Positions 22,601-35,300 of a DNA stretch of 64,000 bases are shown here, in pieces (within the stretch, counting starts at the first letter, position 1; every line of letters begins with the position of its first letter). Source of the DNA: Ptychodera flava (taxonomy: Eukaryota > Hemichordata > Enteropneusta > Ptychoderidae); contig NC_091938.1 in NCBI RefSeq assembly GCF_041260155.1, positions 16,379,219-16,443,218 on the forward strand. The letters are read 5' to 3'. The position numbers and the translations under genes are program-made. The notes under the pieces were generated by a model. The model did no database searches. It had not been told where the DNA came from and saw nothing but the letters and a program-made list of their open reading frames with translations.

Positions 22601-25600
22601 TGGTGAACTGTGAACATGCATCGAATGCTGAATTTGCTTCACATTTGCCCAACATTCATTGCCAATTTCAGGGCAATGCTTATCAGTAAGAAAGTCAGGG
22701 CAACCCCCTCCCTTTAACAGAAAATTTCCACTCCCCCGCAACAAAGATTTAGATTTACACTTCTACTGTAAACATACAGACTTACATCTTTCACCTGATT
22801 CCACAGATCCTGTTCAACAGGATTGATATCCAACGGTGGCAGTGTAAACTTGAAATATGGTCTCAGATTTTTGTAGACGTAAATGTATGGCCCTGACGCC
22901 ACCGCAATGGCTGAAAGGACAAGACAGAGTGATGTTCATAATACATAAAGGTAACATGCAAATAATCAAATATCAGCATTCATTCAATTATTTTTTCTCA
23001 TCTTACAGTTTATCCACACAGGTTACATACTCAACACAGAGAGGACAAGCCTCTGATAGCTGGTGGTACATGTGTATAATAAGTACATGTTACACTTTCT
23101 GCAATTCACTATACACTGTATTTAGCTAATGTTGTCAATATCTACAATTTTCTTGCTCTGTAGATTGATAGACTAGCGTTTGTGCAGTGATCAAAAATGA
23201 TGCTGTTACAATTTGGTGACTAAAGGATTCAAAGCAGACGTGAAAATCATCCTTCACAACTCAATCCCTGACTACATTTCCAGTTTATATCCTTTCAGTC
23301 TGCCTGCCTGAAATTTTGAAATAGTAATGCAATATTTTGTTTTACATTTATATCATGTGCTAATCTGCATGTGTCTGTTCAATAGAACTTCTTTTGCTTG
23401 TTCATCATACAAATGTTTATTTACATAATCCATGATTTTTTCTAACTCACCTGGTGTTCTAGGTTCATTGGTGTCCATAAAGAATGTTGACACTCCAGTC
23501 GGCAGATCGATGATTGCATTTTCAGAAACCAACACCGTTCCTTTGTAGACTTTCAGTTTCATATCATATGAACCAGTTCCCAAGTCAGCTATGATAAGTT
23601 TGTTTTCCCCATCTCCATTGAGATCTGACAGAGCTGTAAAAAAAGATACGCAGGCTATTTCACGGATTCTCTTTGAAAATGTTTTAACTTGCGGCTTCAG
23701 TTGTAACTTGCACTTTTTGTAACTTGTACTTTTGTTGCCTCACATCAATGTAAACCTCTCAGCTCAGAATAAGAATGCACCACACGTTGAGGGGATAAAA
23801 AGTTTGAGTGAACTCTCATCTAACTTGGACAGAATCAAAAACATCCTTGGGGTCAAAAACATCCGTGTGCCCTTTCAAATTTTCAAGATTATAGAACAGC
23901 GCTGTTTGTAGTCAGAGGTTTGCTTCTAAATGTAGCTACACATATGTGAAGTCAGGCTCTGCTTACCTTTAAATGTGGACATGATTTGTCAGCGTTGCAT
24001 GTGTAGCTGTTGTTGTAGCTTGTAGTCTGAGCAGTTAATACGTCTGTTTGTATTTAATCTAACACTAGCAGTAGCCTACAAGGGTGTATTTTTTTGTCAT
24101 TCCTGCGTGCATAATTTCCAAAAGTGTAATCTAAAAATGCACACATATATTCATTTCTGTATAATAATGAGAGAACAATGATGTCATTTGCGAACAGCCC
24201 TATACATTTTGGTCAATTTAGAATTTCTTTGAAATTTCAGTTAGTCTACCTTATCTGAATATATGTATAAATATGTAAAATTTCATTGCATCCCAGATAA
24301 CGTTCTTCAGACAGTGACGTGCCAAACTGGCTTACAGGGCAAGAAACACTGCGAAGTTGTGCAAATCCAATTGTCTGAGAAGTGAAATTTTACTTGACCA
24401 AGGACATGTAGATTTGAAATGTGAAATATTAATCCACGGCACTAGAGAAAGCAGACTGCCTATATCATCCAGCCTATGGAGTATATGCTTTGTCACACAT
24501 CCATGGATGTACCAGAGAATACATGTACTTCCGTGGTACATCCATCTACAGTCACAGACAACAACTCTACCAGACTGTGTTTTGAAAATTTTGAGATTGT
24601 GTGCTTATCTTGTCCATGCTGCAACCCAAGAAGGGAAGAGTAAAGGAAAACCAAACACACTTACCCATACATGTTGTGAAAGTATACAGGGAGGCAACTG
24701 GGTCATAGTGTGCATCCAACCACTTGGCAGCTCCTTCTCTGTAAAACAGATTGGAAAACAGATTAAAGCATAGATACTATTACTACTATACTATAGGAGA
24801 CAGCAAAAGACCCTGAAGTTCCTAGACTGTCATAGGTTTTGAAAATCACCGCACTTATCACAGAGTACTGGTGCAAATATTGAAATATTCAACCTAGAAC
24901 TGTATGGCACACCTTCTAGTATCTAGACCAAGTGGGAACATTCTCCCGATGGGGATACCTTCCACCAAATACGTAACATGTATTTTAATACAGGTGTCAC
25001 GATTAAGATTTTCTCTTTCGTGAAGAAATTTCCTAGATCTGGCAACTTTGGCTTACACATGTAACGGTTTGAAAATGTTCATGATTAAATTCCTCTACAG
25101 GGTTTTGTAGTAAAAAGTATTAAACTGAGTTGATCCCATGCAGGTGAAATACAGACTTCATGTATGCGAAAAGTTGTTTTATCTGTTTTCTACAGAAAAT
25201 ATCACCAATATTTAAGAACCTTGAAAATGCAAAGAATTAGAAAACAGTGGTGATTTTTCCCCAGAAGTTGGCAGAACAATTGTAATCTTCATTATTTTAC
25301 ACTCTCAACTCAAGTTTGAAAATTAACATAAAGGGAAACTTTTCTGAAATTCTGAAAACAGTGGAGAGACTGATGTAAGTTGCGCAGTGCTATAATAAAA
25401 TCCCCATAGGGAGACTGTCTCTTGATCGCGGGTCGGGGGTGTCATTTTATCCCATGATCATGAGATTCCTTCCTTCAGGAAGTTCAGGAGAATACCTCCC
25501 TTCTGGTCTACTGTATTATCGTGAAGGGTACATCGTCCTTGCTGCGGATCCGTAGCCCTACCACTCCCTTAGCTGGTTGTGTTGGGGGAGTGGCACTCCC

Positions 25601-26362
25601 CCAACACAACCAGCAAAGGGAGTGGTAGGGCTACGGATCCGCAGCAAACATCGTCCATGACCCCATGCAGTGTGCTTGCTGCGGACAGCCGTGGGTCACG
25701 ATCATAATAGTATTACTACTAGTTCTACAAAGCAGGTTACCAGAACTTTTTAGTTTCATCTCCACATTTTAATTACAGTGAAGGAAACTGAAAGCGCGTT
25801 AACATGAAATTATACCAGTCTGGCGTGCATCTCGATGGCAACAGCTTCATGCCGTTCTATGGTAACGTATGAGCACACACAAAAATACAAATGACCTCAA
25901 AAGAGGGATAAAACTGCAGCAAGTGTGAAGGAATACAGTAAAAAATTGGCCGACTAGCGGGAAATACAGTACTCGTTAAAATAAAGAGCAAAGTTAAAAC
26001 AAATACAGTAAAATACTAACCGACCAGCGGGAGATAAAACACTTGCAAAGCAGAGAATAAAAAGCGCAGACGTTTCGGGTGCAACTGACGAAGGGTTGCA
26101 CCCGAAACGTCTGCGCTTTTTAGTCTCTGCTTTGCAAGTGTTTTATCTCCCGCTGGTCGGTTAGTATTTTACTGTATTTGTTTTAACTTTGCTCTTTATT
26201 TTAACGAGTACTGTATTTCCCGCTAGTCGGCCAATTTTTTACTTTTTTACTATGAGCACACACATGTACAGACCGGGGCATCAGTCTCGAGTCTCGCAAG
26301 CGCCACTCTTACCTTGACGGATCAGCATGCATCGATGAATCCATCGTTTTCGTCTCGCTCAT
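16636..26362 (-). CDS. BBS1: BBS1, BBSome subunit (complete, 15 exons)
   Basis: Core subunit of the BBSome, the octameric coat that moves membrane proteins in and out of cilia; BBS1 contacts the GTPase ARL6/BBS3. Exons: 26362-26313, 24738-24665, 23633-23451, 22910-22786, 22272-22184, 21855-21783, 21462-21331, 20621-20515, 20237-20117, 19894-19736, 19387-19159, 18566-18433, 17930-17796, 17325-17239, 16722-16636. Junctions are GT..AG with consistent phases. The product is 594 aa; human BBS1 is 593. Diagnostic segments are [29 protein letters not shown] (beta-propeller start), [57 protein letters not shown] and [17 protein letters not shown]. The C-terminal gamma-adaptin-ear-like region is intact. 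An in-frame upstream ATG at 26503 could add 47 residues; 26362 is preferred because its length fits the family. Confidence 0.97.
20760..20995. repeat. Degenerate (GAT/ATG)n trinucleotide repeat
   Basis: About 235 bp of interrupted GATGAT, with a strand switch to ATCATC near 20868-20890, making an imperfect hairpin. It lies in a BBS1 intron between exons 7 and 8. Non-coding. Confidence 0.9.
21966..22145 (+). mobile_element. MITE, GGTAGAAYGCACCTCGG family, truncated copy
   Basis: TTAA at 21966-21969, then GGTAGAATGTGCCTTGGGGA and GGACTCTCAAATTCTACAAT, as at the left end of 56021-56380. The middle is missing; it ends near CTACCTTCAA at about 22145. It lies in BBS1 intron 5. Confidence 0.6.
25530..25656. 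mobile_element. 109-bp hairpin element with perfect 9-bp target duplication
   Basis: The element 25539-25647 is an almost perfect palindrome (ends TTGCTGCGGATCCGTAGCCC and its complement; centre GGGGGAGTGGCACTCCCCC). It is bounded by ACATCGTCC at 25530-25538 and again at 25648-25656. The 9-bp duplication and full-length inverted repeat suggest a tiny Mutator-type MITE. It lies in BBS1 intron 1. Confidence 0.85.
25868..26263. mobile_element. Inverted-duplicated Penelope-like element end (148-bp arms)
   Basis: Arms 25938-26085 and 26095-26242 are near-identical inverted repeats around a 9-base loop, TGACGAAGG. At the centre, GACGTTTCGGGTGCAAC facing GTTGCACCCGAAACGTC resembles the 3' signature of Penelope-like elements, as at 5342 and 8868. 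The insertion is flanked by the 13-bp direct repeat TATGAGCACACAC at 25868-25880 and 26251-26263, the variable-length target duplication expected of a retroelement. Inverted end copies are known in Penelope-like elements. No ORF remains. Confidence 0.75.
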
Positions 26363-26675
26363 GACCTTAAAACACCAATGGCTAACGTTTCTTGCGTTTT
26401 TTAGACCCAAAAAGACATCTGAACACAGTAGGTCGACACAATAACAAACGTTGTCGGACACTGTTTGCAAGAATTCAAGATGGCGACTGTGGCCCAACAG
26501 CATTTATAAGCTACCTTGCTATTGGCTACTGCGCCAAATTTGCATGATTCATTTCAAAGAGCGCCACTTACGAAGATATGGGGAAGGTTAGCCATCGATC
26601 TTTTGCACTAACTTGAAAATCGAAATGCAAATATTAAAAATAAGAAAAATTGTGATGTCATAAACAAATTGTTGA

Positions 26676-27041
26676 AGGGCCAGTAATGCTAAGTTTTAAT
26701 AATTTTTGTATTATTTTTATTTTAAATGTCAAATACAACTTCTTACTCTACTCCAAAAAGAATGTTTAACTTGAACACCCACTATTTAGGCCTAGCACGT
26801 CAACATAGCGTCTACACGTAAATATGTGTAATAAAATGCAGTTATTGTTTACATTTGAAATCTAGTCCAGACCATAATTCACTTGTAGACAATGACAAAT
26901 CAGTTTACACATGTACAGGCTGAGTTGACAAGCTGAATACTGAGTATATCAACATGCTTATGGTAGTAGAACAAGAAATTATGGTTGACATTAAATCAAG
27001 AACACTGAAAAAAATCGTCAAAAGTTAGCATTACTGACCCT
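26676..27041. mobile_element. 366-bp MITE with AGGGYCAGTAATGCTAAS ends
   Basis: The left end AGGGCCAGTAATGCTAAGTT and the reverse complement of the right end, AGGGTCAGTAATGCTAACTT, match for about 35 bp including a following T-rich stretch. The flanks TTGA and TTTA may be a decayed TTAA. There is no coding capacity. Confidence 0.65.
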
Positions 27042-27795
27042 TTATATGTAAATGTAAACTTAGATGAAATTAAAACGACGTAAATGCACAGCAATATAAT
27101 GTGCTTAATTAAGGATACAGGCAAGCTCGGACGTGGAGCCAGCCCGACATTTCCGCGGTTTCACCACCAGCGCCAAAGCGCCACTCGTCAGTACCCCACG
27201 CGTCCATGGTTCGCTGTATATTGAAGCCAAAACGGAAGTACCAAGTTCGCATAATTCTGTATTAGCTTCAGTGTTGAGACGTTGCTTCTAAACTGGCAAG
27301 GATAGACCTATAATCAAACAGTGCAAGTTAATATTGAAGGTCGCTTGAAAGCGCACTTATCTAGGGCCAGGGTATGCATGCTTTATAGCATGCAGAAATC
27401 TTGTCTTTTGGCTATTTAAAAAACAGAGCACATTTTACAGAAAATGTATCATGTATTTACAATTGAAGCGAAAGTAAATAAATATTGTAAACAAAGCTAA
27501 ACACCAGAACAAATCCGATCTAAATATATTTTTTTGCAAAATTTCAGGCTGAGTTGAATTTAGAACGATCCTGACAAGTTAAAGCAATTTGGTAGGAATC
27601 TCATTCTTTTCTGAACTGAACTGAACACTTCACTTTTCTTTTAGTACTATTTTCTCCTAAAACTCGAGTTGCATCCCCGTGAGGCATGGTTATGAAATTC
27701 TACCAGTTTACAAATTAAAAACTAAAAGAAAAAGTAAAGTGTTCAGTCGTAAAAGTAAAAGTTGTAAAAGTATTTTCATATTTATTCATATTTCT

Positions 27796-27796
<1 letters not shown>

Positions 27797-27891
<95 letters not shown>
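27797..27891. repeat. (TA)n microsatellite, about 47 units
   Basis: An uninterrupted TA dinucleotide run of about 95 bp upstream of the FSIP2-like gene. Its length is likely variable and prone to assembly collapse. Confidence 0.97.
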
Positions 27892-27892
<1 letters not shown>

Positions 27893-28895
27893 GATTTCCA
27901 GCAATGGAAGTCAAACAGGCAGCTGGCAGACTACGGGCAAAAGTTATAATATAAGATATAGGCCGAATGCCGAACCACGGTACTTGTGTAAAGAATATTC
28001 TTTACACTACTACCGGGCCTTCGATCGACTATCCAAGCAACGCTGCGCACACCTGTGTTAATGATTAAAGGCACATTATGCTGAAAGGGAGAGAAGGTTA
28101 CGCAAACATAACTTGGGTCATAGAAGATGAGCGTATATAGCCAATAAAAGGTTACTGAATCAATTTTGACGTATGCCGTCCTCTTTTTGCTAAGTTAGTT
28201 TATTTTGTTTACACCTCCTTTAGTGTGTGGGAAATGAAAAGTCGCGAGAAAAACTAGATCCCCTGTACATCTTCCTTCGGCAAAGGATTCAGCAACAGAC
28301 TAACTAGACTAGTTCCTTGCACCAAGATCTCACTCCCAAATATAAAGAAATTTTATCTGAAAAGAAAAAAATTCTGATGTTTTCAATTTGTATTTTTTGT
28401 CCCAGGAGGACAAATGATTAGTGAAAGATAAAACCAGTTGCAACGTCGCGATATATAAAGTTTGGGGCAGCTATCGGATAACAGCGCTGCGTTTTGAAAT
28501 CACGTTCAAACACCGCCGGGATGTGAACATCTTGGTGACGTAATGATTCTATATGTGACGCGCGTCGCATTATGACGCAATCAATGCGCGCCTGTTCAGT
28601 CCGTATAGACCGAAGGCCGGGCTGTCTACATTTGCGTGCATACGTATATGTACATCTTCACAATGTCAACGCGCGAAGATGATAGTTTTTGCGGAGTGTA
28701 AGGTAAAATCTTCGACGATGCCAAGATTATAGACGGAAAGTCGACAAATAACCGAATCTGTATTTGTGAGTCCAACCTTTGATTCGTGTTCTCGCTTTGA
28801 ATTCGTAGAAGCGTAGCCCAGTGATTGTCGCAAAATGTTCCGCCACAGACATCGTCGAAGTAGTTTTCAGTGCTAAAGATATAAATAGCGATAGT

Positions 28896-31800
28896 ATGTC
28901 ATCGAACGGTAGTCTTTCTGGCAAGAGCATATCGACTGGGTCTCGGAAAAGCTCTCGGTCCTCAAGCTCGGGCGCGTCCGTAAAGTCAGGTCGAGAAAAC
29001 GGGAGTAAGAGAGGGAACGGCAGAAGAAAATCGAACGAAAGCGCCCGTGTGCTTTCCGAAACCGACCAAAGCCGTTCATCGGGAAAGACCAGTAAATCAG
29101 ACGGACGCCTGGATCAAATAGCCGTCACTAGTTCCGACACATCTCAGAGTAAAGTAAGGACAGAAAGCGGAGAGTCTAGAGAGCGAATGCTCCGCGAATC
29201 TCTTCATAAAATACAGGACAAGAACGATGGAACGGAAGCCGAACATCTTCAAATCACCGATAAAAGAAAGGTCAGTGGCGATAACTTACCTTCTGAGACT
29301 GCGTCTGATGAGGGTGGAGACCACGGTGTTGAAAAATCGATCGTCGACGGAGCAGCCGAAGGCATCAAAGGAGACAGTGCCGGCGATTTGACTGAAATAC
29401 ATTCAGTTAAAAGAGTATCGGTCGAAAAAATCGAATCGGCCGAAAATGCCGGAGTACCTGAGCAATCAAGCCGCAAAAGCTCGGGCGAGTTTCGAAGTGA
29501 TGCTGAGGAAGACGGTAAGCTAAAAACCCGTAGTGACGACGAAACTGAGTCCAACAAACCGACCAGTGACAATGATGAAACGGGTACGAAATCTGAGGAA
29601 AAAATTGAATCTTCTGAGGCCAAACCAAACGGCCAAACCGTCCAGGAACCTCCCCGTGAAGACGAAGATGCAAAAAACGATGACGACACCTTGTCAGATG
29701 GAAAGGAAAGTAAATCCGAAATTAAGAAAGAATCTACAGTAGGCCTAAATGAAGACCGATCGACAGAAAAAATTGACTCGGCAGATAAAAATATATCCAT
29801 AGATGCAATCAAGCCTGGAGAATCTGATGATCGGTCAACAGAAAAAATTCCAAGTGAAGTTTTGGAAGACGTCGAAAACGAACGCATTAGTAAACACGGT
29901 AGCTCCGACAAAGCCGACTCTACCGTTTCAGCCGACGATAAAAGTGAACACGACACACCATCGGAGGAAAAAATAGAAGCCGGTGCGAACGGAGAGCACG
30001 GTCAAATACCAGCAAAAGATGAGAGTTCAAGCAAAGTGGAAAAAGATGGTGATGGTGAGCGTGGAGAGTCAGAGGGAGAATCCAACACTGAAGACACGGA
30101 AGTTGATAAAACTGACGTGGATCAAAGCCACGACGTCGAAAAGCGTGAATCTACCACCGAGGTTGACAAAAAATCGAAGGAGGACATTTCTACGGGGGTG
30201 AAACTGGAAAGCAGTGAGTCCGCGACTGGCGAAGTTGAAATTTTAGACGTCGACAGACACACCGATGATGGCGAGGGAGGTAAAGTAGACAATGAAGAGA
30301 AAAGTGAGTCTGCTGGCGAATCTGCTGAATCTGGTGATAAGCCGAATATCGGAAGCTCTGACAAAGTTGGAGAAGAAACCGACGAGTCGAAAGAAGATAG
30401 CGGAGAAACTACTCCTCCAGATAAAGACGTAGATCACGAGGAGAGTGACAGTGCTGTTAGCAAACGCGAATCCCAGGAAGCCACAGAAGTTGAAACCAAA
30501 GGCTCTGTTCGTGACGCCGTCACATTCGAGACTGGGGACGGCGCCGAATACGAAAGCCCATCGATAGAAGTCGGCAGTGTTGGTCCACTGACCTCAGACA
30601 CTTCAACAAAAGTGACACACGCATCGGCTCGGACACACAAAAAATAACGTGGAGGAAACTTCTAAAACTGATGCTGTAGCTAGCAAAGATGAAATCAATG
30701 TTGACAGCACAACGAAATTAGACCAAAGACAGGACAGTCAGCCGCCTCAAGGTGGAAGCCAAGAGAGCATCGATGAATCAAAGGGACTTGAACTGGAGAT
30801 GCTTTCTGAAGACGGCGGGTCAAAAATTAAAATAGAATCCGACATGAAGATGGTAACACTAGAAGATGAGGAGAAAATCGCGCCATCTGATGAAAACTTG
30901 ATTCCACAAATTTACGAAGAACCGGCCATGGTTTCTGACGATATCGTAAAAACTGAACAAACAATTGAATCTGAGGTAGAGCCCGAAGTTGACGACAAGC
31001 ATTATAACGAGGGCGATGCTCTTATTGGTGACAGCGAAGCCACCGAAGAGAAATCTGAGATCGCCATGGTTACAAGCGAGTCAGCAACAAAAGAGCTGGA
31101 GACCCTCCCTGAACAGAAAGGTGAAGGAGAGCATCATGTGGACAAAGCTAGGGATCAGACAACCGAGACTTCGTATGACGAACCTCGTTCCAGTGCTCTT
31201 GAAGACGATTTTTATGTAGGACTCGCGGACACAGACACTAGCGAACACAAAGCGCTTACAAGCTTGGAAGATGACATCACAGAAACGGCGTTTCATGTCA
31301 GCGAACTCAGTGATCTGGAAGAAGAGGATGAAGAAACGGCGCCGAAAGACGGCGACGTCGAAGGATTTCCTCGATTTTCTTCTGACCAAACGTTTGGTAG
31401 CTTTGGTGAAATTCTGTTTACCCGAAGTTTTAACGAAAGATCAATTCGATCCTTCCCAGTAATTACAGAAGATTCAGCAATCGATCAAATGACAAGTTCA
31501 AATTCAGTGTTTTCTCCATCTGTCACGTCATCTGGAGAAATTTCCGTCTGCTCTACCAAGTTCTCCCACAGAGAGTTCCGACTGGCTAGGCTTAGTCTAC
31601 CGACCAGGCGCACCATCTTCGACCTGAGAGCGCAGAGCTACCGCGCAGCGCGGACAGACAAGGACGGTATACGAAGGTACAGCATCGGAGGTGCGTTGAT
31701 GACCGTACCTTACATAGAGTATCCCTTAGATTGCAAAGTACCCATGGCTTCCGCACCCCAAAATAACGTGGAGTTCGTTACGACACAGCTCGGTGAACCG

Positions 31801-32329
31801 GTAAGCAATTAATTTGTGTATGTTCATACCGTATATTTATTTTCATCACAACTTCGCAATATTGAATTTTGTCTGTCTTCTTTCTCAATCGTAAACGACA
31901 CTAGCAAAGGTACAACTATTAAAGTGGCTCAAAATCGACTTAAAACAGGATCGAATCCGAAGAAAATCTTGTTGGAATATATTGTGAATACTGTTAGAGA
32001 TCGGTGTTTGATATTTCTGGTCAAGTGTCAATGCATGATGGGAAGAACAGTGTATTATCACAGACAGTGGAGGGGAAATTACCACAATTAACGAGCGCCC
32101 TCACAGCCATGGCATCATTAATATACTTGTAAGGAAGCACTGGCAGCGATCAGCATTTTAGTCACAAATAGCCATGTTTGATCTTTAATTTGTTCTCTGT
32201 ACAGGCTTTACGGGCTGTCTTTGCTTTACGTTATGTGACTCAAATATTTGTCACTGTAGCTGTCTCGTTTCGTTTCACGGGGTGGGTGGGAGGGAGGGAG
32301 GAAGGGAGGGAGGGAGGGGAGGGAGGGAG

Positions 32330-32371
<42 letters not shown>

Positions 32372-35300
32372 CTGAGTGAGTGACTGAGTGAGTGAGTGCG
32401 TTTCTGATGTCGCGCAGATGTCCGAAAAGATCAGGGCTCAGTTTAATATGGCATTGTATAAGTTTTGTGAACAAAATTTATGTTACCGAAGTGAGGATCG
32501 TACTATCTTGGCCGAAGTCAGATTATGTGTTCGTCGTTTGTTCAGTTCCAGCCTCCCTGTTATGTCAATATCAAATGATCGCATTCATGTAGTTTTCGAT
32601 CTAATTCTGAGTTTGTCTCTTTAATTCAGTCAGTGGAGCGTTTGATGACCTCGGACTCAACTTTAATTTGCTAATTATCCTTTAATAGCAGATCGATATG
32701 GTTTAATTCATACATATGTTTCCACCAGGTGTGTTCTCGTTCATTTGAATGAGAACAATCATTGCTAATATCCATTTCGTATTCTTTCGAAATCTGTGTA
32801 GTCTACAAACCGTCGTGCAGTAGAACATCGCTGAAAATTTGGAAACATTTTAAAAAGAAAGGTAATGCTAAACGTTTTTGTCAATACTTTTAAAGTGAAA
32901 AAGCGAGCGCTCCACCAATTGCGCATGCGTATGTCAGTATACTGTCACAATGCTGCATGTGTCACTATCATGTCTTATATTTTATATATTTCAATCAACA
33001 GTTATATCGTGCTCCGGAGGGACTTGAATTTGACGGTAGTGCCCATGGTGTCATCAGCCACTACAAGGCCTTGCATGATCCCCACTTGAAGAATTTCTTC
33101 AACAAACCAGCAATACGTGACATGCTTATACGGAAAGGATTTATCACAAAGTCAGCAATGGTAAAATATCTTATTTTCAGTTTTGGAGTAACTCACGTCT
33201 GGTTTCATCTTTTCCGTTGCCAATATAAAAATTCCTGGGTTTATCAAAGTAACCCAATTTTTTCTTCTTTTTAAAACTTTTTTTCCAGGATTTAATGCAG
33301 GGAATTGTAAGAGTATAAACTAAGTATTCATCAGGCCCCATCAATGTTGACGTAAAAAAGTTCACGAAAGATTGGGCGATAATATTTCTGTCAGTAATTA
33401 CGCCACCTATATTGTTGTTATTGATTTCGCTCTTTACAGTTCTTAACATTTCCTTATTATGTCGTAGTCGGCGTGATGTTAAGTATAGTCAAACTTTCTT
33501 ATCGTAAAGTGTGTATTAAAAACCTAGCAAAACGCACCACTGAGGATACAATATTGGTAATATATGCTCTTATTGTCTAAGCCTTGTACCTTCAATACGT
33601 ATCATTACGGTATTTTGTCAGGTAAAATGCTCCCTGCCGGAAATTAATGCTTACAGAGCATGGATAAAGGAAATTGAACTGGAAAAGTTCTGTCAGGAAC
33701 AGCGCATACAGGTAAAATAGAAGTCATTTAGTCACGTGTTTCTTGGATTAATGTGCCGATTTAGACATTGGCAGAAAGGTTTGTAAGTGCACACTGAACT
33801 GTAAGGGATGGCATAACCAGACGAGGCTATACAACGAAACTCCAACAAAGTTCACCTGAAAGTTGGTTTGAGAGTGTGATGCCTGATGAAAAGAATTGCT
33901 TTATGCTGTATGGGATATTACTGTCAGTGTGAAATGAATGAGATTTGTCCGTGTATGGAAAAACAATTTAAAAATACAGTTATCTACGTGAAGACATATG
34001 AAAGAATCAAGGTGCACGGCTTGCATTGTCTGGAGTCGGTAAAGTACCGTCGGTTCGCCCAAATTTCCAGATACTCACCATTGACAACGATATGAGCTCG
34101 AGACAAACCGTGACTGTCAAAGGGTTATATGATTCAGTGTAGTTATTGCGATGGGGGCATCGCCAGTAAGTCTCAACATGTTTCATGTCATCATCAGTCG
34201 CTCTTTCCGCAAGGTTGACTGCATTTCAGTCACATTTCGCTTACCATGAACACAACGATGGTACGTTGTATTAGAAAACAGCTGTATCATCTGAAGTTTT
34301 CACCTCATGCCCTTCCTCACTTTGACGCTGTTTTCTCCTCTGTGGAACAGCACGAAGAAGAGATGATAGAGAAGAAGACAAAACAGGAGCAGATGATTGA
34401 GATGAGGAAGACAGATGGAAAAGACATCAATCATATCCGTCAAAAGGTTGCCAGAGAGGCACGCTTGAAAGAACTTAACAAAATCAATGCCGCGAAATCC
34501 AGGTGACTGCATATGGCTACATTCTTACCCTTTAAATGTTAAGTAAAATGCCGAGAAACATTCTGCACCTGAAATTTACTAAATGAATGGTGTTTCTATA
34601 GTTTGATATTTAGGGCTATGCTAAAAAGTGTTGAATTTAACCCTTTCCCCCCCATTTACCTGTATATAGGTCCAAATATGCAATTGAGACTAAGGGGTTT
34701 TTACTAAATTGTGGTGGTGAAAGGATTAATGGAATTGGTTTACATATACATAACACCATCCCTCACCAGTGCAACCTATCATGATCATATGCACCGCTAT
34801 GTTCATGGCTCCTGAGATCGTCTTCAGCCCGCCCTCGTTAATTAGGTCGGCCTTGTATAGTCTCGAGGAAAATTCCATGCCCGAATGAACATTAACACCC
34901 TTTGCGATCGAAGTTGGACTCGAGATGACGACAGATAATCGTGGTATCCTTTGCTCAAATAGTAACTTGATTATGTCACGCTGTGTCTGAGGTGCATTAT
35001 TTTACAATGATCAGTTTGAAATCACTAGTAGTAAGAGGGGGTCGAACGCGAGAGATCAAGAGTACACCACGCCCATCAAGAAGCCCCAAAAAGCTTCCCG
35101 TGATGACTATCATCAATTGCTTATAGGGATTTACTGCCTCTTTCTACAAACTGCAAACAGGTTGGAGAAAATGGAGGAAGCAGAAACACTTCGACGCGGC
35201 AAATACAATGAAGAAAGAATGAAGAAATGCAATCTTGCCGAGGCGAGACGTGAACGTGAACGAGAACGTCGAAAAGGACAACAACATCAGCACGAGTTAC

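Larger units (their letters stand above)
26363..28895. promoter_or_regulatory. Divergent intergenic region of BBS1 and the FSIP2-like gene
   Basis: On the BBS1 side are an inverted CCAAT box (ATTGG, about 26520) and a YY1-type CAAGATGGCGAC at 26476-26487, which fit a TATA-less housekeeping promoter. On the FSIP2-like side are TATATAAAG at 28452-28460 and a CRE-like TGACGTAA at 28536-28543. If that TATA box is used, the 5' UTR would be about 400 nt. A MITE (26676-27041) and a (TA)n tract (27797-27891) lie between. All assignments are from motifs only. Confidence 0.45.

Noticed and set aside
25842-25867. RFX X-box-like half sites (GATGGCAAC, GTTCTATGGTAAC) in BBS1 intron 1.
   Set aside because: They lie about 500 bp downstream of the start codon and lack a complete palindromic X-box; too weak to call for a ciliary promoter.
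30649-31812. A second, separate acidic-protein gene starting at a GTG.
   Set aside because: It has no ATG at its start, the same composition as the frame ending at 30647, and its tail splices to the FSIP2-family core, so it is the continuation of one gene after a one-base slip.
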